Part shown: piece by piece, positions 26,374 through 35,063 of the stretch
Numbering within the stretch: the stretch's first letter is position 1
Layout of the letters: the number at the start of each line of letters is the position of its first letter
Origin: Cellulomonas sp. PhB143
GTDB lineage: Bacteria > Actinomycetota > Actinomycetes > Actinomycetales > Cellulomonadaceae
Direction of reading: 5' to 3'
Length of the DNA stretch: 64,000 bases
Assembly (NCBI RefSeq): GCF_003752595.1
Contig: NZ_RKIJ01000009.1
Coordinates: forward strand, 496,001 to 560,000
Translations under genes and position numbers: made by a program
Notes under the pieces: model-generated
Seen by the model: only the letters and a program-made list of their open reading frames with translations
Told to the model about the DNA's origin: nothing
Database searches by the model: none

Positions 26374-29300
26374 TCAGAGCCGCGCCGCGAGCAGCTCCGC
26401 GAGCGTGGTGCCGGCGACGCCGGCGAGGTCGTCCGCCTGGGTGCGGCACGAGAACCCGTCCGCGAGGTACACGTCGCCTTCCTCGGCGGCGGCGAGCGCG
26501 GGCAGCAGCGACGCCTCGGCGACCTTCACGGAGACCTCGTAGTGGCCCTTCTGCATGCCGAAGTTCCCGGCGAGCCCGCAGCACCCGGCGAGGGTCTTGA
26601 GGGTGGCGCCCGCGTCGGTGAGCAGCTTCTCCTCCGCGCGGAAGCCCATGACGGCGTGCTGGTGGCAGTGCGGCTGGACGACGGCGCTGACGTCCGAGAG
26701 GTCGGGGACCTGCCAGCCCGAGGCCGCGTCGGGCCGCGTCGCCGGGTCGGTGAGCAGCTGGGCCAGCGTGCGCGTCGCGTCCGCGACGGCCCGGGCGCGC
26801 GGGTCCTGCGGGAACAGGTCGACGAGGTCCGAGCGCAGCACCGCGGTGCACGAGGGCTCGAGACCGACGATCGGGATGCCGTTCACCGCGTACGGGCCGA
26901 GCACCGAGAGCAGGTTCGCGAGCCGCTTGCGCGCGCCGTCGAGCTGGCCGGTGCTGATCCACGTGAGCCCGCAGCAGGCCTCCTGCTCGGGGACGACGAC
27001 GTCGTACCCCGCCGCGCGCAGGACGCTCAGGGCGGCCTGGGGCACGGTCGGGTCGAAGGCGTCGGAGAACGAGTCCGTCCACAGCACGACCCGCGGGCGC
27101 CGCGAGACGACCGGCCGCCCGGGCGCCGCGTCGAGCGCCAGGCCGGGCACGCCGTGCGTCGCGCCGCCCCGCTTCCACCACGTGCGGAACGGCACCTCGG
27201 CGAACTCCGGGACGCTGCGCCGGGTGTCCATGCCGCCGAGGGCGAGGACGGTCCGCGCGAGCGGGCGCCAGGACAGCAGCCGGTTCGCCAGGCGCGGCAT
27301 GCCACCGGCGAGCCGCGCCCACCGGGGCAGCCAGCCCAGCGAGTAGTGGTCCACCGGGCGGAGCCGGCCCCGGTACGTGCGGTGCAGCACCTCCGACTTG
27401 TACTGGGCCATGTCGACGCCCGCCGGGCAGTCGGACGAGCAGGCCTTGCACGAGAGGCACAGGTCCAGCGACTCGCGCACCTCGGGCGCCGCGAGGCCGC
27501 CGACGAGCGTGCCGTTGATCGCGTCCTGCAGCACCCGCGCGCGGCCGCGCGTGACGTCCTTCTCGTCCTTGGTCGCCAGGTAGGACGGGCACATGAAGCC
27601 GCCCGACGCCGTCGAGTCGGCCCGGCACTTGCCGACGCCGACGCAGCGGTGGACCGCCTGGGTCAGGTCGCCGTGATCGTGGGCGAAGGAGAACCCGACG
27701 TGCCCGGTCCCGCGCGCCGCCCGGCCCGAGCCCGGCCCGGCGATCGAGAGGACCGGCTTCGCCTGGGGGCGGCGCAGGTCGGCGTCCACGGGCCGCGGGT
27801 GGACGACGACGCCGGGGTTCAGCAGGTTCTTCGGGTCGAAGAGGTCCTTGAACCGCTCCATCAGCCGCATCGCCTCGGCCGAGTACATGATCGGCAGCAG
27901 CTCCGAGCGCGCCCGCCCGTCGCCGTGCTCCCCGGAGAGCGAGCCGCCGTGCTCGGCGACGAGCATCGCCGCGTCGGTGAGGAACGTGCGCAGCACGGAC
28001 CCGGACTCCTCGAGCGGCACGTCGATGCGCAGGTGCACGCACCCGTCGCCGAAGTGCCCGTACATCAGCCCGTCGAGCCCGTACCGGGCCATGAGGGCCT
28101 CGAGCTCGCGCAGGTAGGCACCCAGCCGGTCTGGGGGCACCGCGGAGTCCTCCCAGCAGGGCCACGCCTGCTCCCCGGCCGGCGTGCGACCGCCCAGCCC
28201 CGCGCCGTCGGCCCGGATCTGCCACATCGCGGTGGCCTCGGGCCCGGCGGGCAGGATGCGCGTGGCGGTGCTCGCCGAGGTCGCGACGATCCGCTCGGCG
28301 TTCGCCAGGGCCTCCTGCGCGCTGGCCCCCGCGACCTCGACCATGAGCCAGCCGCCGCCCGCGGGCAGCTCGGGGACGGCGCCGGCGCCCTTGGCGCGGC
28401 GGACCACGTCGACGAGCCGCGCGTCGAGACCCTCGATCGCGAGGGCGCCGAGCGGCAGGAGCGCCGGGACGTCGTCGGCCGCCGCGGGCATGTCGGGGTA
28501 GCCGAGCACGACGAGGGTGGGGCGGCTCGGGACCGGGACGAGCGCGACCGTCGCCTCGAGGACGGTGACGGCCGTGCCCTCCGTGCCGACGAGCGCCTTG
28601 GCGAGGTCCGAGCCGTTCTCGGGCAGCAGGTGCTCGAGCGAGTACCCGGACACCTGCCGGCCGAACCGGCCGAACTCCGTGCGCAGCAGCGCGAGGTTCT
28701 CCTCGACGAGCTCGGCGAGGCCCGGCACCTGAGGGAACGTGCGGTCACCGGCACCCGCGACGAAGCGCCGCCCGCGGCCGTCCACGACGTCGAGGGAGAC
28801 CACGTTGTCCACCGTGCGCCCGTAGGCCACCGCGTGCGGCCCGCAGGCGTTGTTGCCGATCATCCCGCCGAGGGTCGCGCGGTTCTGCGTCGAGGGGTCG
28901 GGGCCGAACCGCAGGCCGTGCGGCGCGGCCGCCCGCTGCAGCGCGGACATGACCAGCCCGGGCTGCACGCGCGCCGTGGCCGCTCCCGGGTCGATCTCCA
29001 GGACCTGGTCCAGGTGCCGCGAGACGTCCAGGACCACGCCGGGCCCCACCGAGTTCCCGGCGGTGGAGGTCCCGCCGCCGCGGACCGTGAGGGGGACGCC
29101 GAGCTCGCGGGTCAGGGCGGCCGCCGCCGCGAGCTCGTCCGTCGACGCCGGGAACGCCACGACCTCGGGGACCACGCGGTAGTTCGACGCGTCCGTGGAG
29201 TACTCCGCCCGGCGTCGCGTGCCCGTCTCGACCTCACCCGACATCACCGTGCGCAGCGCCACCGCGAGCGCCTCGCGCGCCGTCGCGGACGCCCGCGCGG

Positions 29301-29409
29301 CGTCCGCCCGCGCCTCCTGGACCGTCGTCGCGGTCACGTCGGAGCCGCGGGGCGCGGGGGTCGGTGCCGGGGTGTCTGCCGTGGGTCCTGCGGGTGAGAT
29401 GTCGGGCAC
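26374..29409 (-). CDS. FAD-linked and Fe-S-binding 2-hydroxyacid dehydrogenase (YdiJ-like)
   Basis: The 1011-residue two-part enzyme joins a GlcD-like FAD domain (VPEVVAFPASTDELAAAAALTRELGVPLTVRGGGTSTAGNSVG; ATLGGMIGNNACGPHAVAYGRT; C-terminal GHFGDGCVHLRI and SGEHGDGRARSELL) to a GlcF-like iron-sulfur part. The latter has CVGVGKCRADSTASGGFMCPSYLATKDE and CLSCKACSSDCPAGVDM, then CCG-type domains (EACCGLTW, LAGCCGLAGNFG). This matches E. coli YdiJ, a D-2-hydroxyglutarate dehydrogenase; D-lactate is another possible substrate. Electrons probably go to the membrane quinone pool or an electron carrier. The GTG start has no clear ribosome binding site. Confidence 0.9.
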   Translation of the reverse strand: MPDISPAGPTADTPAPTPAPRGSDVTATTVQEARADAARASATAREALAVALRTVMSGEVETGTRRRAEYSTDASNYRVVPEVVAFPASTDELAAAAALTRELGVPLTVRGGGTSTAGNSVGPGVVLDVSRHLDQVLEIDPGAATARVQPGLVMSALQRAAAPHGLRFGPDPSTQNRATLGGMIGNNACGPHAVAYGRTVDNVVSLDVVDGRGRRFVAGAGDRTFPQVPGLAELVEENLALLRTEFGRFGRQVSGYSLEHLLPENGSDLAKALVGTEGTAVTVLEATVALVPVPSRPTLVVLGYPDMPAAADDVPALLPLGALAIEGLDARLVDVVRRAKGAGAVPELPAGGGWLMVEVAGASAQEALANAERIVATSASTATRILPAGPEATAMWQIRADGAGLGGRTPAGEQAWPCWEDSAVPPDRLGAYLRELEALMARYGLDGLMYGHFGDGCVHLRIDVPLEESGSVLRTFLTDAAMLVAEHGGSLSGEHGDGRARSELLPIMYSAEAMRLMERFKDLFDPKNLLNPGVVVHPRPVDADLRRPQAKPVLSIAGPGSGRAARGTGHVGFSFAHDHGDLTQAVHRCVGVGKCRADSTASGGFMCPSYLATKDEKDVTRGRARVLQDAINGTLVGGLAAPEVRESLDLCLSCKACSSDCPAGVDMAQYKSEVLHRTYRGRLRPVDHYSLGWLPRWARLAGGMPRLANRLLSWRPLARTVLALGGMDTRRSVPEFAEVPFRTWWKRGGATHGVPGLALDAAPGRPVVSRRPRVVLWTDSFSDAFDPTVPQAALSVLRAAGYDVVVPEQEACCGLTWISTGQLDGARKRLANLLSVLGPYAVNGIPIVGLEPSCTAVLRSDLVDLFPQDPRARAVADATRTLAQLLTDPATRPDAASGWQVPDLSDVSAVVQPHCHQHAVMGFRAEEKLLTDAGATLKTLAGCCGLAGNFGMQKGHYEVSVKVAEASLLPALAAAEEGDVYLADGFSCRTQADDLAGVAGTTLAELLAARL

Positions 29410-29492
29410 CGTCGGATTCTCGCACCACCCGCCACCTGCCCGCAGGGCCCTCCCACCCGGCGGACGCGCGCCCCGGCCGGGATCGGGGCAGG

Positions 29493-29669
29493 GTGGTCTG
29501 GCGCGTGGAGGAGCGCGAGAACGACCTGCCGGGGTTCACGCTGCCGACCTGGGACGAGATCTCCCGCACCGCGCGGGAGTACCTGCGCGACCCGGGGCTC
29601 AGAGCACGAGCTCGGGCTGCAGGCGCGTCGCCGTCCACACCCGCTGACGGCGGGCCGCCCACGTCGTGA
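29493..29669 (+). pseudogene. Possible truncated gene remnant
   Basis: From GTG at 29493 to about 29600 the codons are strongly GC3-biased like real genes here and encode VVWRVEERENDLPGF then TLPTWDEISRTAREYLRDPGL. After that the frame enters the antisense of the yhgE 3' end, GC3 bias is lost, and it stops at 29669. The family is not recognised. It looks like the 5' part of a gene cut off where yhgE ends, but a very small gene is possible. Confidence 0.35.
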
Positions 29670-31803
29670 ACCCCAGCGCGACGACCAGCACCCCGCCGAG
29701 CACGAGCGCGTCGGCGCCCGCCGCGGCGAGGCTGCCGCCGTACAGGAGCTGACGCAGCCCCTCGACCCCGTAGGTCATCGGCAGCAGGTAGTGGATCGAG
29801 CGCAGCGGCTCCGGCAGCGTCTGCCACGGGAACGTCCCGCCCGCGGTGACGAGCTGGACGAGCATCAGCACCAGCCCCAGGAACTGCCCGGCCGCCCCGA
29901 GCCAGGCGTTCAGCGCCTGCACGATCGCCATGAACGCCGCGGTGACGAGCACGAGGAACCCGAGCGTGAGCCACGGGTGGGCGACGTCGATGCCGAGCGC
30001 GAGGGTCGTGACGAGGAACATCACGGTCACCTGGGCGACGCCGAGCAGGAACGGCGTGAGCCACCCGCCGACCGCGACCATCCAGGACGGCCGGCCCGCG
30101 GCGAGCGCCCGCGTGGACAGCGGACGCACCAGCAGGAACAGCACGTACGCGCCGATCCACGTGGCCAGGCTGAGGAAGAACGGCGCGAGGCCGGCGCCGT
30201 ACGTGCCGGCGGAGGAGAGGTCGTCGCTGTGCACGGCGACCGGGTCGCCGAGGTTCGACGCCGTCGCGTCGGCGGTCTTCTGGTCGGGGTCGGGGACCTG
30301 CCCCAGCCCGTCGGCGAGTCCCGCGTGCAGGCGCGTGGCCCCGTCGACGAGGTCGTCGGAGCCGTCCGCCAGGTCGGACGTGCCCGAGGCGAGCCTCGCG
30401 GCACCCGAGGAGAGCGTCGCCGTGCCGTCCGCGAGCGAGCCGGCGCCCGTGGCCAGGGTCCCGGTGGCGTCGTGCAGCGACGCGGCGCCGTCGGCGAGGT
30501 CGGAGGCCCCGGAGTCGAGCGTGCCGGCCCCGTCCGCGAGGTCGGACGCGCCGTCGTCCAGCGTCGCCGCGCCGTCGGCCGCGTCGTCCACCCCCTGCGC
30601 GAGGGCCGGGGCGGCGTCCGCGAGCCGCGCCGCGCCGTCAGAGACCTGCTGCGCCCCGGACGAGAGGGTGTCGAGCTGCGTGGAGGCGTCCTTCACCTGG
30701 TCGCCCGCCGCGTCCAGCGGCGCGCGGGCATCGTCGAGGTCGGCGAGGAGCGCGTCGATCTGGTCCTGCGACAGACCCTGGTCCGCGAGCGTCGTCGAGG
30801 CGTCGGCGCGCCACGCGTCGAATCGGTCGCCGAGCTCGTCGACGCCCTGGGCGGCCTCGTCGCCGTACTGCGCGACCTGCGCGTTCCCGTCGGCGACCTG
30901 CGCCGCACCGTCCGCGAGCTCCTGCGTCTGCCCGGGCAGGTCCTTCGTCCCCTCGCGCAGGGTGCCGAGGCCCGAGGACAGCGTGCCGGCCCCGTCGGCG
31001 AGGTCGTCCGCGCCGTCGTGCAGCCGGCTCGCTCCGTCCGCGGCGTCGGACGCGCCGGACGCGAGGCGCCCGGCGCCGTCGTCGAGGTCCTGAGCGCCGG
31101 AGGACAGGCGGGCGGCGCCCTCGGCCGCCGTGCCCGCGCCGTCCGCGAGGTCGTGCGCGCCGTCGTCGGCGGTCCCGATCCCGTCCTGCAGCGTCCTGGC
31201 GCCGTCGGCGAGCCGTGCGGCACCGTCCACGGCGTCGGACAGGTCGGTGTGGATGTCGTGGAACCCAGCGAGGAACGTCGACGCCGCCTCGGTGCCGACC
31301 TGCGACGCGACCGAGTCGCGGACCTCGCCCACGATGGTGTTCGCGATGGTCGTCGCGAGGTAGTTGTTCGCGTCGTTGGTGACGAGCTGCAGGCTCGCCT
31401 GGTGCGGGTCGAGCTCACCGCTGGAGACGAGGTCCGCGGAGAAGTCGGGGCCGACGATCAGCGCGGCGTCGTACGTGCCGTCCCGGACCCCGTCCTCGGC
31501 GTGCTGCCGGTCGGTCTCGGTCCAGTCGAAGCCGCCGTCGTCCTGGAGCTGGTCCGCGACCTCGGCGCCGTAGCGGACGTGGGTCTCCTTGCCCGACGTG
31601 GCGTCGGTGGTCGTCGCGCCCTCGTCCTCGACGACGACGGCGGCGGGCACCTCGGCGAGACGCCCGTACGGGTCGTGGTTGGCGAAGAGGTAGAGGCCGG
31701 CGTAGAGCGTCGGGATGATCGCCATCGCGAGGATCGCGAGCCGGGGCATCGTGCCCGTCGTGAGCCGGCGCAGCTCGCTGATCGAGAGCCGGAACGGGGT
31801 CAT
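29599..31803 (-). CDS. YhgE/Pip-type membrane protein (ABC-2-like exporter with repeat ectodomain)
   Basis: The 734-residue protein has one N-terminal membrane helix (about 18-36, MPRLAILAMAIIPTLYAGLYLF) and a large extracytoplasmic region. That region is rich in short DGA/LADGA/LSSGA repeats (about 205-510), predicted as a long helical or beta-helical stalk. Five or six C-terminal helices follow (about 540-725), including the ABC-2 permease motif. Family members include the phage-infection protein Pip and YhgE and are linked to export or envelope functions. ATG overlaps the stop of the upstream ATPase-like gene (ATGA). It is controlled by the divergent TetR, judging by the two operators. Confidence 0.9.
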   Translation of the reverse strand: MTPFRLSISELRRLTTGTMPRLAILAMAIIPTLYAGLYLFANHDPYGRLAEVPAAVVVEDEGATTTDATSGKETHVRYGAEVADQLQDDGGFDWTETDRQHAEDGVRDGTYDAALIVGPDFSADLVSSGELDPHQASLQLVTNDANNYLATTIANTIVGEVRDSVASQVGTEAASTFLAGFHDIHTDLSDAVDGAARLADGARTLQDGIGTADDGAHDLADGAGTAAEGAARLSSGAQDLDDGAGRLASGASDAADGASRLHDGADDLADGAGTLSSGLGTLREGTKDLPGQTQELADGAAQVADGNAQVAQYGDEAAQGVDELGDRFDAWRADASTTLADQGLSQDQIDALLADLDDARAPLDAAGDQVKDASTQLDTLSSGAQQVSDGAARLADAAPALAQGVDDAADGAATLDDGASDLADGAGTLDSGASDLADGAASLHDATGTLATGAGSLADGTATLSSGAARLASGTSDLADGSDDLVDGATRLHAGLADGLGQVPDPDQKTADATASNLGDPVAVHSDDLSSAGTYGAGLAPFFLSLATWIGAYVLFLLVRPLSTRALAAGRPSWMVAVGGWLTPFLLGVAQVTVMFLVTTLALGIDVAHPWLTLGFLVLVTAAFMAIVQALNAWLGAAGQFLGLVLMLVQLVTAGGTFPWQTLPEPLRSIHYLLPMTYGVEGLRQLLYGGSLAAAGADALVLGGVLVVALGFTTWAARRQRVWTATRLQPELVL

Positions 31804-32531
31804 CGGGGGTCCTCCGAGTCGGGTGCGGGCGTCGCGGTGAGCGCGACGACGGGCGGCGCGTGCCACGGGTCCACGCCCCCCGTGCCGCGGGCCTCCGGCA
31901 GGTCGGCCCCGAGCATCCGGGCCGAGGACCGCGTGGCGCCGACGAGCACGCCGTACCCGCGCGCCGCCCACGCGAGCGCGAGGTCCCACCACTGCGCGGG
32001 GTCGCCGCCGTGGCGGTCGGGCAGCACGAGCACGAGGAAGCGCACCCGCGGGTCGGCCGCGCCGAGCGCGAGGAGCAGGGCGACGCGCTGCGGACCGGTG
32101 AGCTGGTCGACGCGGGTGCCGCGGTCGACGTCGCGCGTGCTCGCCGCGATCCAGCCGCGCACGTCGCGGGGCCGGTCGGGGCGTCCCGCGAGCGAGAGGC
32201 CCTCGGCCACGACGTCCGCCACGGTCAGGGCCTCGTCGGGCTCGGACACGCCGGGCACGTCGACGACGGCGGTGACCTCGCGCAGGAGCGCGGGCAGCGG
32301 GCCCTCGGGCGTCGCGGCAGCATCGGCGGAGCCGGCGTCGCCGCCCGCCAGCAGCACGAGCCCCTCGGAGGGGTGCATCCGCCCGGACGCGACGAGGGCG
32401 AGCGCCGTGTGGCCGTGGCCGGGCTCGCCCGCGACGAGGACGGCGCTGCCGGTGGCGACCGCGACGGAGAACCGCGACAGGAGCGGCTCGCGCCGCCCCC
32501 GGACTCCCACCTGCTCGAGCGTGATCTGCAC
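31800..32531 (-). CDS. Degenerate ABC-transporter ATPase-like protein
   Basis: The 243 residues are laid out like an ABC ATPase, but every nucleotide-handling motif is altered. Walker A is GEPGHGHT, where Lys is replaced by His; the signature is LTGPQ; the Walker B segment reads FLVLVLPDR with no Asp-Glu pair. It is therefore unlikely to hydrolyse ATP and may be a structural partner of the YhgE/Pip protein, with which it overlaps by four bases. A start ATG is at 32531, and the TetR operators lie directly upstream. Homologues are annotated simply as ABC transporter ATP-binding protein. Confidence 0.78.
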   Translation of the reverse strand: MQITLEQVGVRGRREPLLSRFSVAVATGSAVLVAGEPGHGHTALALVASGRMHPSEGLVLLAGGDAGSADAAATPEGPLPALLREVTAVVDVPGVSEPDEALTVADVVAEGLSLAGRPDRPRDVRGWIAASTRDVDRGTRVDQLTGPQRVALLLALGAADPRVRFLVLVLPDRHGGDPAQWWDLALAWAARGYGVLVGATRSSARMLGADLPEARGTGGVDPWHAPPVVALTATPAPDSEDPR

Positions 32532-32546
32532 GTCGACGACCCTTCT

Positions 32547-32563
32547 GTTGACCTCGGATCAAC
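32547..32563. promoter_or_regulatory. TetR operator 1
   Basis: GTTGACC-TCG-GATCAAC is a 17-bp inverted repeat (one imperfect pair) in the 82-bp gap between the divergent YhgE-module and TetR genes. It contains TTGACC, a good -35 half. Confidence 0.8.
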
Positions 32564-32577
32564 AGCGTACGCCTGCT

Positions 32578-32594
32578 GTTGACCAGAGGTCAAC
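32578..32594. promoter_or_regulatory. TetR operator 2
   Basis: GTTGACC-AGA-GGTCAAC is a perfect 7-3-7 inverted repeat, 31 bp (about three helical turns) from operator 1. It covers the promoter region of the tetR gene, implying autoregulation and control of the divergent pair. Confidence 0.82.
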
Positions 32595-32613
32595 GACCTG
32601 CTACCACTGGACC

Positions 32614-33273
32614 ATGAGCGCACGCACCGCCGCCCGCCGCGACCCCACCGAGCGCCGCGACGAGCTGCTGGACGCGGCCCTGCGGGTGGCGACCCGCCAC
32701 GGGCTCGTCGGGCTCTCCCCCGCGGGCGTCGCCCAGGAGTCCGGCCGGTCCAAGGCGCTCGTCTTCCACTACTTCGGCTCGACCGACGGCCTGCGCCGCG
32801 CCGTCGCGCGCGTGGCGATCGACGACCTGGACGCCCAGGTGCACGCCCCCGAGGACGTCCCCGCCGCGCAGCGCCCGGCGCTCGTCGCCCGGCGGTTCCT
32901 GGACGCAGTGACGGGACGGGCCCCCGTCTGGCGCGACGTCTGGCGCGGCACGCTCGCCGCGGACGCCGAGACCGCCGCGGCGCTCGAGGCCGTGCGACGT
33001 GCCCTCGTCGAACGCATGGCACGCGCGGCCTCCGACGCCGGCTTCGACCCCAGCCCGCGGGCCGCCACCCTCGCCCGCGGCTGGGTCGCCCTCGTCGAGA
33101 CCGTCACCGCGCAGTGGCTCGACCAGGACGGGCCGGGCCCGCTCGGGCGCGCCGACGTGGAGTCCCTGGCCGTGCAGAGCCTGGCCGTCCTGGTCCCCGA
33201 GGTCCCCGCGGACCTCGGCCGCCGGCTGACCGCGGTCGCGCGCGCGGCGGCGCGCCCGGACGCGAGCCGATAG
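32614..33273 (+). CDS. TetR-family transcriptional repressor
   Basis: The 219-residue regulator has an N-terminal DNA-binding domain: RRDELLDAALRVATRHGLVGLSPAGVAQESGRSKALVFHYFGSTDGLRRAVARVAIDD shows the helix-turn-helix and the usual YFGS turn (VFHYFGS). The C-terminal ligand domain is unspecific. It is divergent from the degenerate ABC ATPase/YhgE pair, with two 17-bp operators in the gap. The likely role is repression of that pair and itself in response to an envelope stress or drug. Confidence 0.92.
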   Translation: MSARTAARRDPTERRDELLDAALRVATRHGLVGLSPAGVAQESGRSKALVFHYFGSTDGLRRAVARVAIDDLDAQVHAPEDVPAAQRPALVARRFLDAVTGRAPVWRDVWRGTLAADAETAAALEAVRRALVERMARAASDAGFDPSPRAATLARGWVALVETVTAQWLDQDGPGPLGRADVESLAVQSLAVLVPEVPADLGRRLTAVARAAARPDASR

Positions 33274-33331
33274 CGTCGGAGCACGAACGGTGCGGCGCAC
33301 CCGCGACGCACCCGCGAACCAGGAGGTCGGC

Positions 33332-34441
33332 ATGCGCGTGGTCGTCGTCGGTGCGAGCGGCAACGTCGGGACGGCGGTGCTCGCCGCGCTCGCCGTCGAA
33401 CCGGTGGTGACCTCCCTCGTCGGGGTCGCGCGCCGCGTGCCCCGCGCGGGCGGCGCCAGCACCGTCGACTTCCCGCACGACGCCGCGAGCTGGGTCCGGC
33501 TCGACGTCACGGCCGGTGGCGCGGACGACGTCGTCGACCGGCTCGCCGGCGTGATGGCGGGGGCAGACACCGTGGTCCACCTGGTCCGCACGCCGCGGCG
33601 GCGCACCTCGGCACGGGACCGCCGCACCGGTGACGTGGAGGCCGCGCGGCGCGTCTTCGCCGCCGCCGGCCGCGCGGGCGTCCGGCACGTGGTCGCCGCG
33701 TCCTGCACCGGCGCGTACGCCGCGAGCGGCGGCGACGAGCCGCGCGTCGAGTCGTGGCCGGTGCGCGGCGGCGACACGAGCGGGAGCGCCCCGTGGGCCC
33801 GCGCGGAGAACGCCGACGGCACGTCCGCCGCGACGGACCGGCCGATGACCGCGACGGCGGAGGTCGAGCGCCTGCTCGTGCGGCTCTCCGCAGAGCACCC
33901 CGTCGTGGTGACCTCGGTCCGCTCGCCGATCGTGCTGCACCGGAGGGGTGCGAGCCAGCTGGTGCGCGACGTCGTCGGTCGCCTGCCGTCCGTCCCGCTG
34001 CGCAAGGACGGGACCGTGCCCGTGGTGCTGTGGCCCGAGGGCCTGCGCGTCCAGGTCGTGCACGCCGACGACCTCGCCCAGGCCTACCGGCGCATCGTGG
34101 TCCAGCGCCAGCCGGGCGCGTTCAACATCGCCGCGAGCGACGTGCTCGACGGCCAGACGTTCGCCGACGTCGTCTCCGGCGGCAGGCTGCGCCCGATCCC
34201 CGAGCAGGTCGCGCGCATGTCGCTGTCGTCCGCCAAAGCGCTCGGCGTCGCGCCGGTCGACGCGCGCTGGCTCGACACGCTGTTCGACTCGCCGGTGCTC
34301 GACACCACGCTCGCCCGCGCGATCCTGCACTGGGCACCGCAGCACGACGCCCGCTCGGCGCTCGAGGAGATCGTCGCCGGCATCCGGGACGGGGCGGGCG
34401 CCCAGACGCCGCCGCTGCTGCCGCTGCGGCCTACCGACTGA
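33332..34441 (+). CDS. NAD(P)-dependent epimerase / NmrA-like atypical SDR
   Basis: The 369 residues have an N-terminal Rossmann motif VVVVGASGNVGTAVLAALA, an Asp in VRLDVTAGG and a Thr/Ser/Tyr region around AASCTGAYAASGGD. This fits atypical short-chain dehydrogenases acting on nucleotide-sugar-like substrates. The C-terminal part includes LRVQVVHADDLAQAYRRIV, common in this family. The canonical YxxxK is not clear, so activity is uncertain. AGGAGG lies six bases before the ATG. It is convergent with osmC, 21 bp away. Confidence 0.83.
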   Translation: MRVVVVGASGNVGTAVLAALAVEPVVTSLVGVARRVPRAGGASTVDFPHDAASWVRLDVTAGGADDVVDRLAGVMAGADTVVHLVRTPRRRTSARDRRTGDVEAARRVFAAAGRAGVRHVVAASCTGAYAASGGDEPRVESWPVRGGDTSGSAPWARAENADGTSAATDRPMTATAEVERLLVRLSAEHPVVVTSVRSPIVLHRRGASQLVRDVVGRLPSVPLRKDGTVPVVLWPEGLRVQVVHADDLAQAYRRIVVQRQPGAFNIAASDVLDGQTFADVVSGGRLRPIPEQVARMSLSSAKALGVAPVDARWLDTLFDSPVLDTTLARAILHWAPQHDARSALEEIVAGIRDGAGAQTPPLLPLRPTD

Positions 34442-34462
34442 CCGCCCGCCAGTCGCCCCGGC

Positions 34463-34903
34463 TCAGGACTCCAGCGTCGCCTCGAGCGTGATCGAGGTGC
34501 CGGCCAGCGCCTTCGAGACCGGGCAGGTCGCCTTGGCGTTCTCGGCGGCCTCCTGGAACGCGGCGGCGTCCATGCCGGGGACCTCGCCCTTGACGGTGAT
34601 CGCGATCGACGGGATGCGGAACCCGCCGTCGGGGTCCGGCTCGAGGGTCACGGTCGCGCTGACGTCGAGCGACTCGGGCGTGGCGCCGGTCTCGCCGATG
34701 ACCGCGGAGAGCTGCATCGCGAAGCACGAGGAGTGGGCCGCGGCGATGAGCTCCTCCGGGCTGGTGACGCCCTCGGCGTCGTCCGCGGCCCGGCGCGGGA
34801 AGGAGACGTCGTAGGTCGCCAGGCCCGAGCTGCTGAGCTCCACCTGCCCCGACCCCTCGGTCAACGAGCCGTTCCAGGCGGTCCGCGCGGTACGTGCAGG
34901 CAT
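34463..34903 (-). CDS. OsmC/Ohr-family peroxidase
   Basis: OsmC family proteins reduce organic hydroperoxides with two cysteines. The 146-residue protein has TSPEELIAAAHSSCFAMQLSAVIGE, containing the peroxidatic Cys (SSCFAM), and AENAKATCPVSKALAG, containing the resolving Cys. The N-terminal ARTAWNGSLTEGSGQVELSS matches the family. ATG follows GGAG. It is divergent from the DUF4012 gene. The OsmC subfamily rather than Ohr is indicated by the CPVSKAL motif. Confidence 0.93.
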   Translation of the reverse strand: MPARTARTAWNGSLTEGSGQVELSSSGLATYDVSFPRRAADDAEGVTSPEELIAAAHSSCFAMQLSAVIGETGATPESLDVSATVTLEPDPDGGFRIPSIAITVKGEVPGMDAAAFQEAAENAKATCPVSKALAGTSITLEATLES

Positions 34904-35051
34904 GTGCTGCTCCTTCGGTTCGGGGATCCGGCCGCGCCTCCCGGGCGACGGCCGGCGGTGGTGCCCCGGGTCGTGCGCGGGGCTCCGACCACGGTAGTTC
35001 GTCGGCCCGTTCTTCACCCGGCGCCGGTCGGGAGGCCGGGCGCCGGCGTCC

Positions 35052-35057
35052 TACAGT
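35052..35057 (+). promoter_or_regulatory. -10 box of a leaderless promoter (DUF4012 gene)
   Basis: TACAGT, six bases (gtccgc), then the ATG at 35064. Confidence 0.6.
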
Positions 35058-35063
35058 GTCCGC

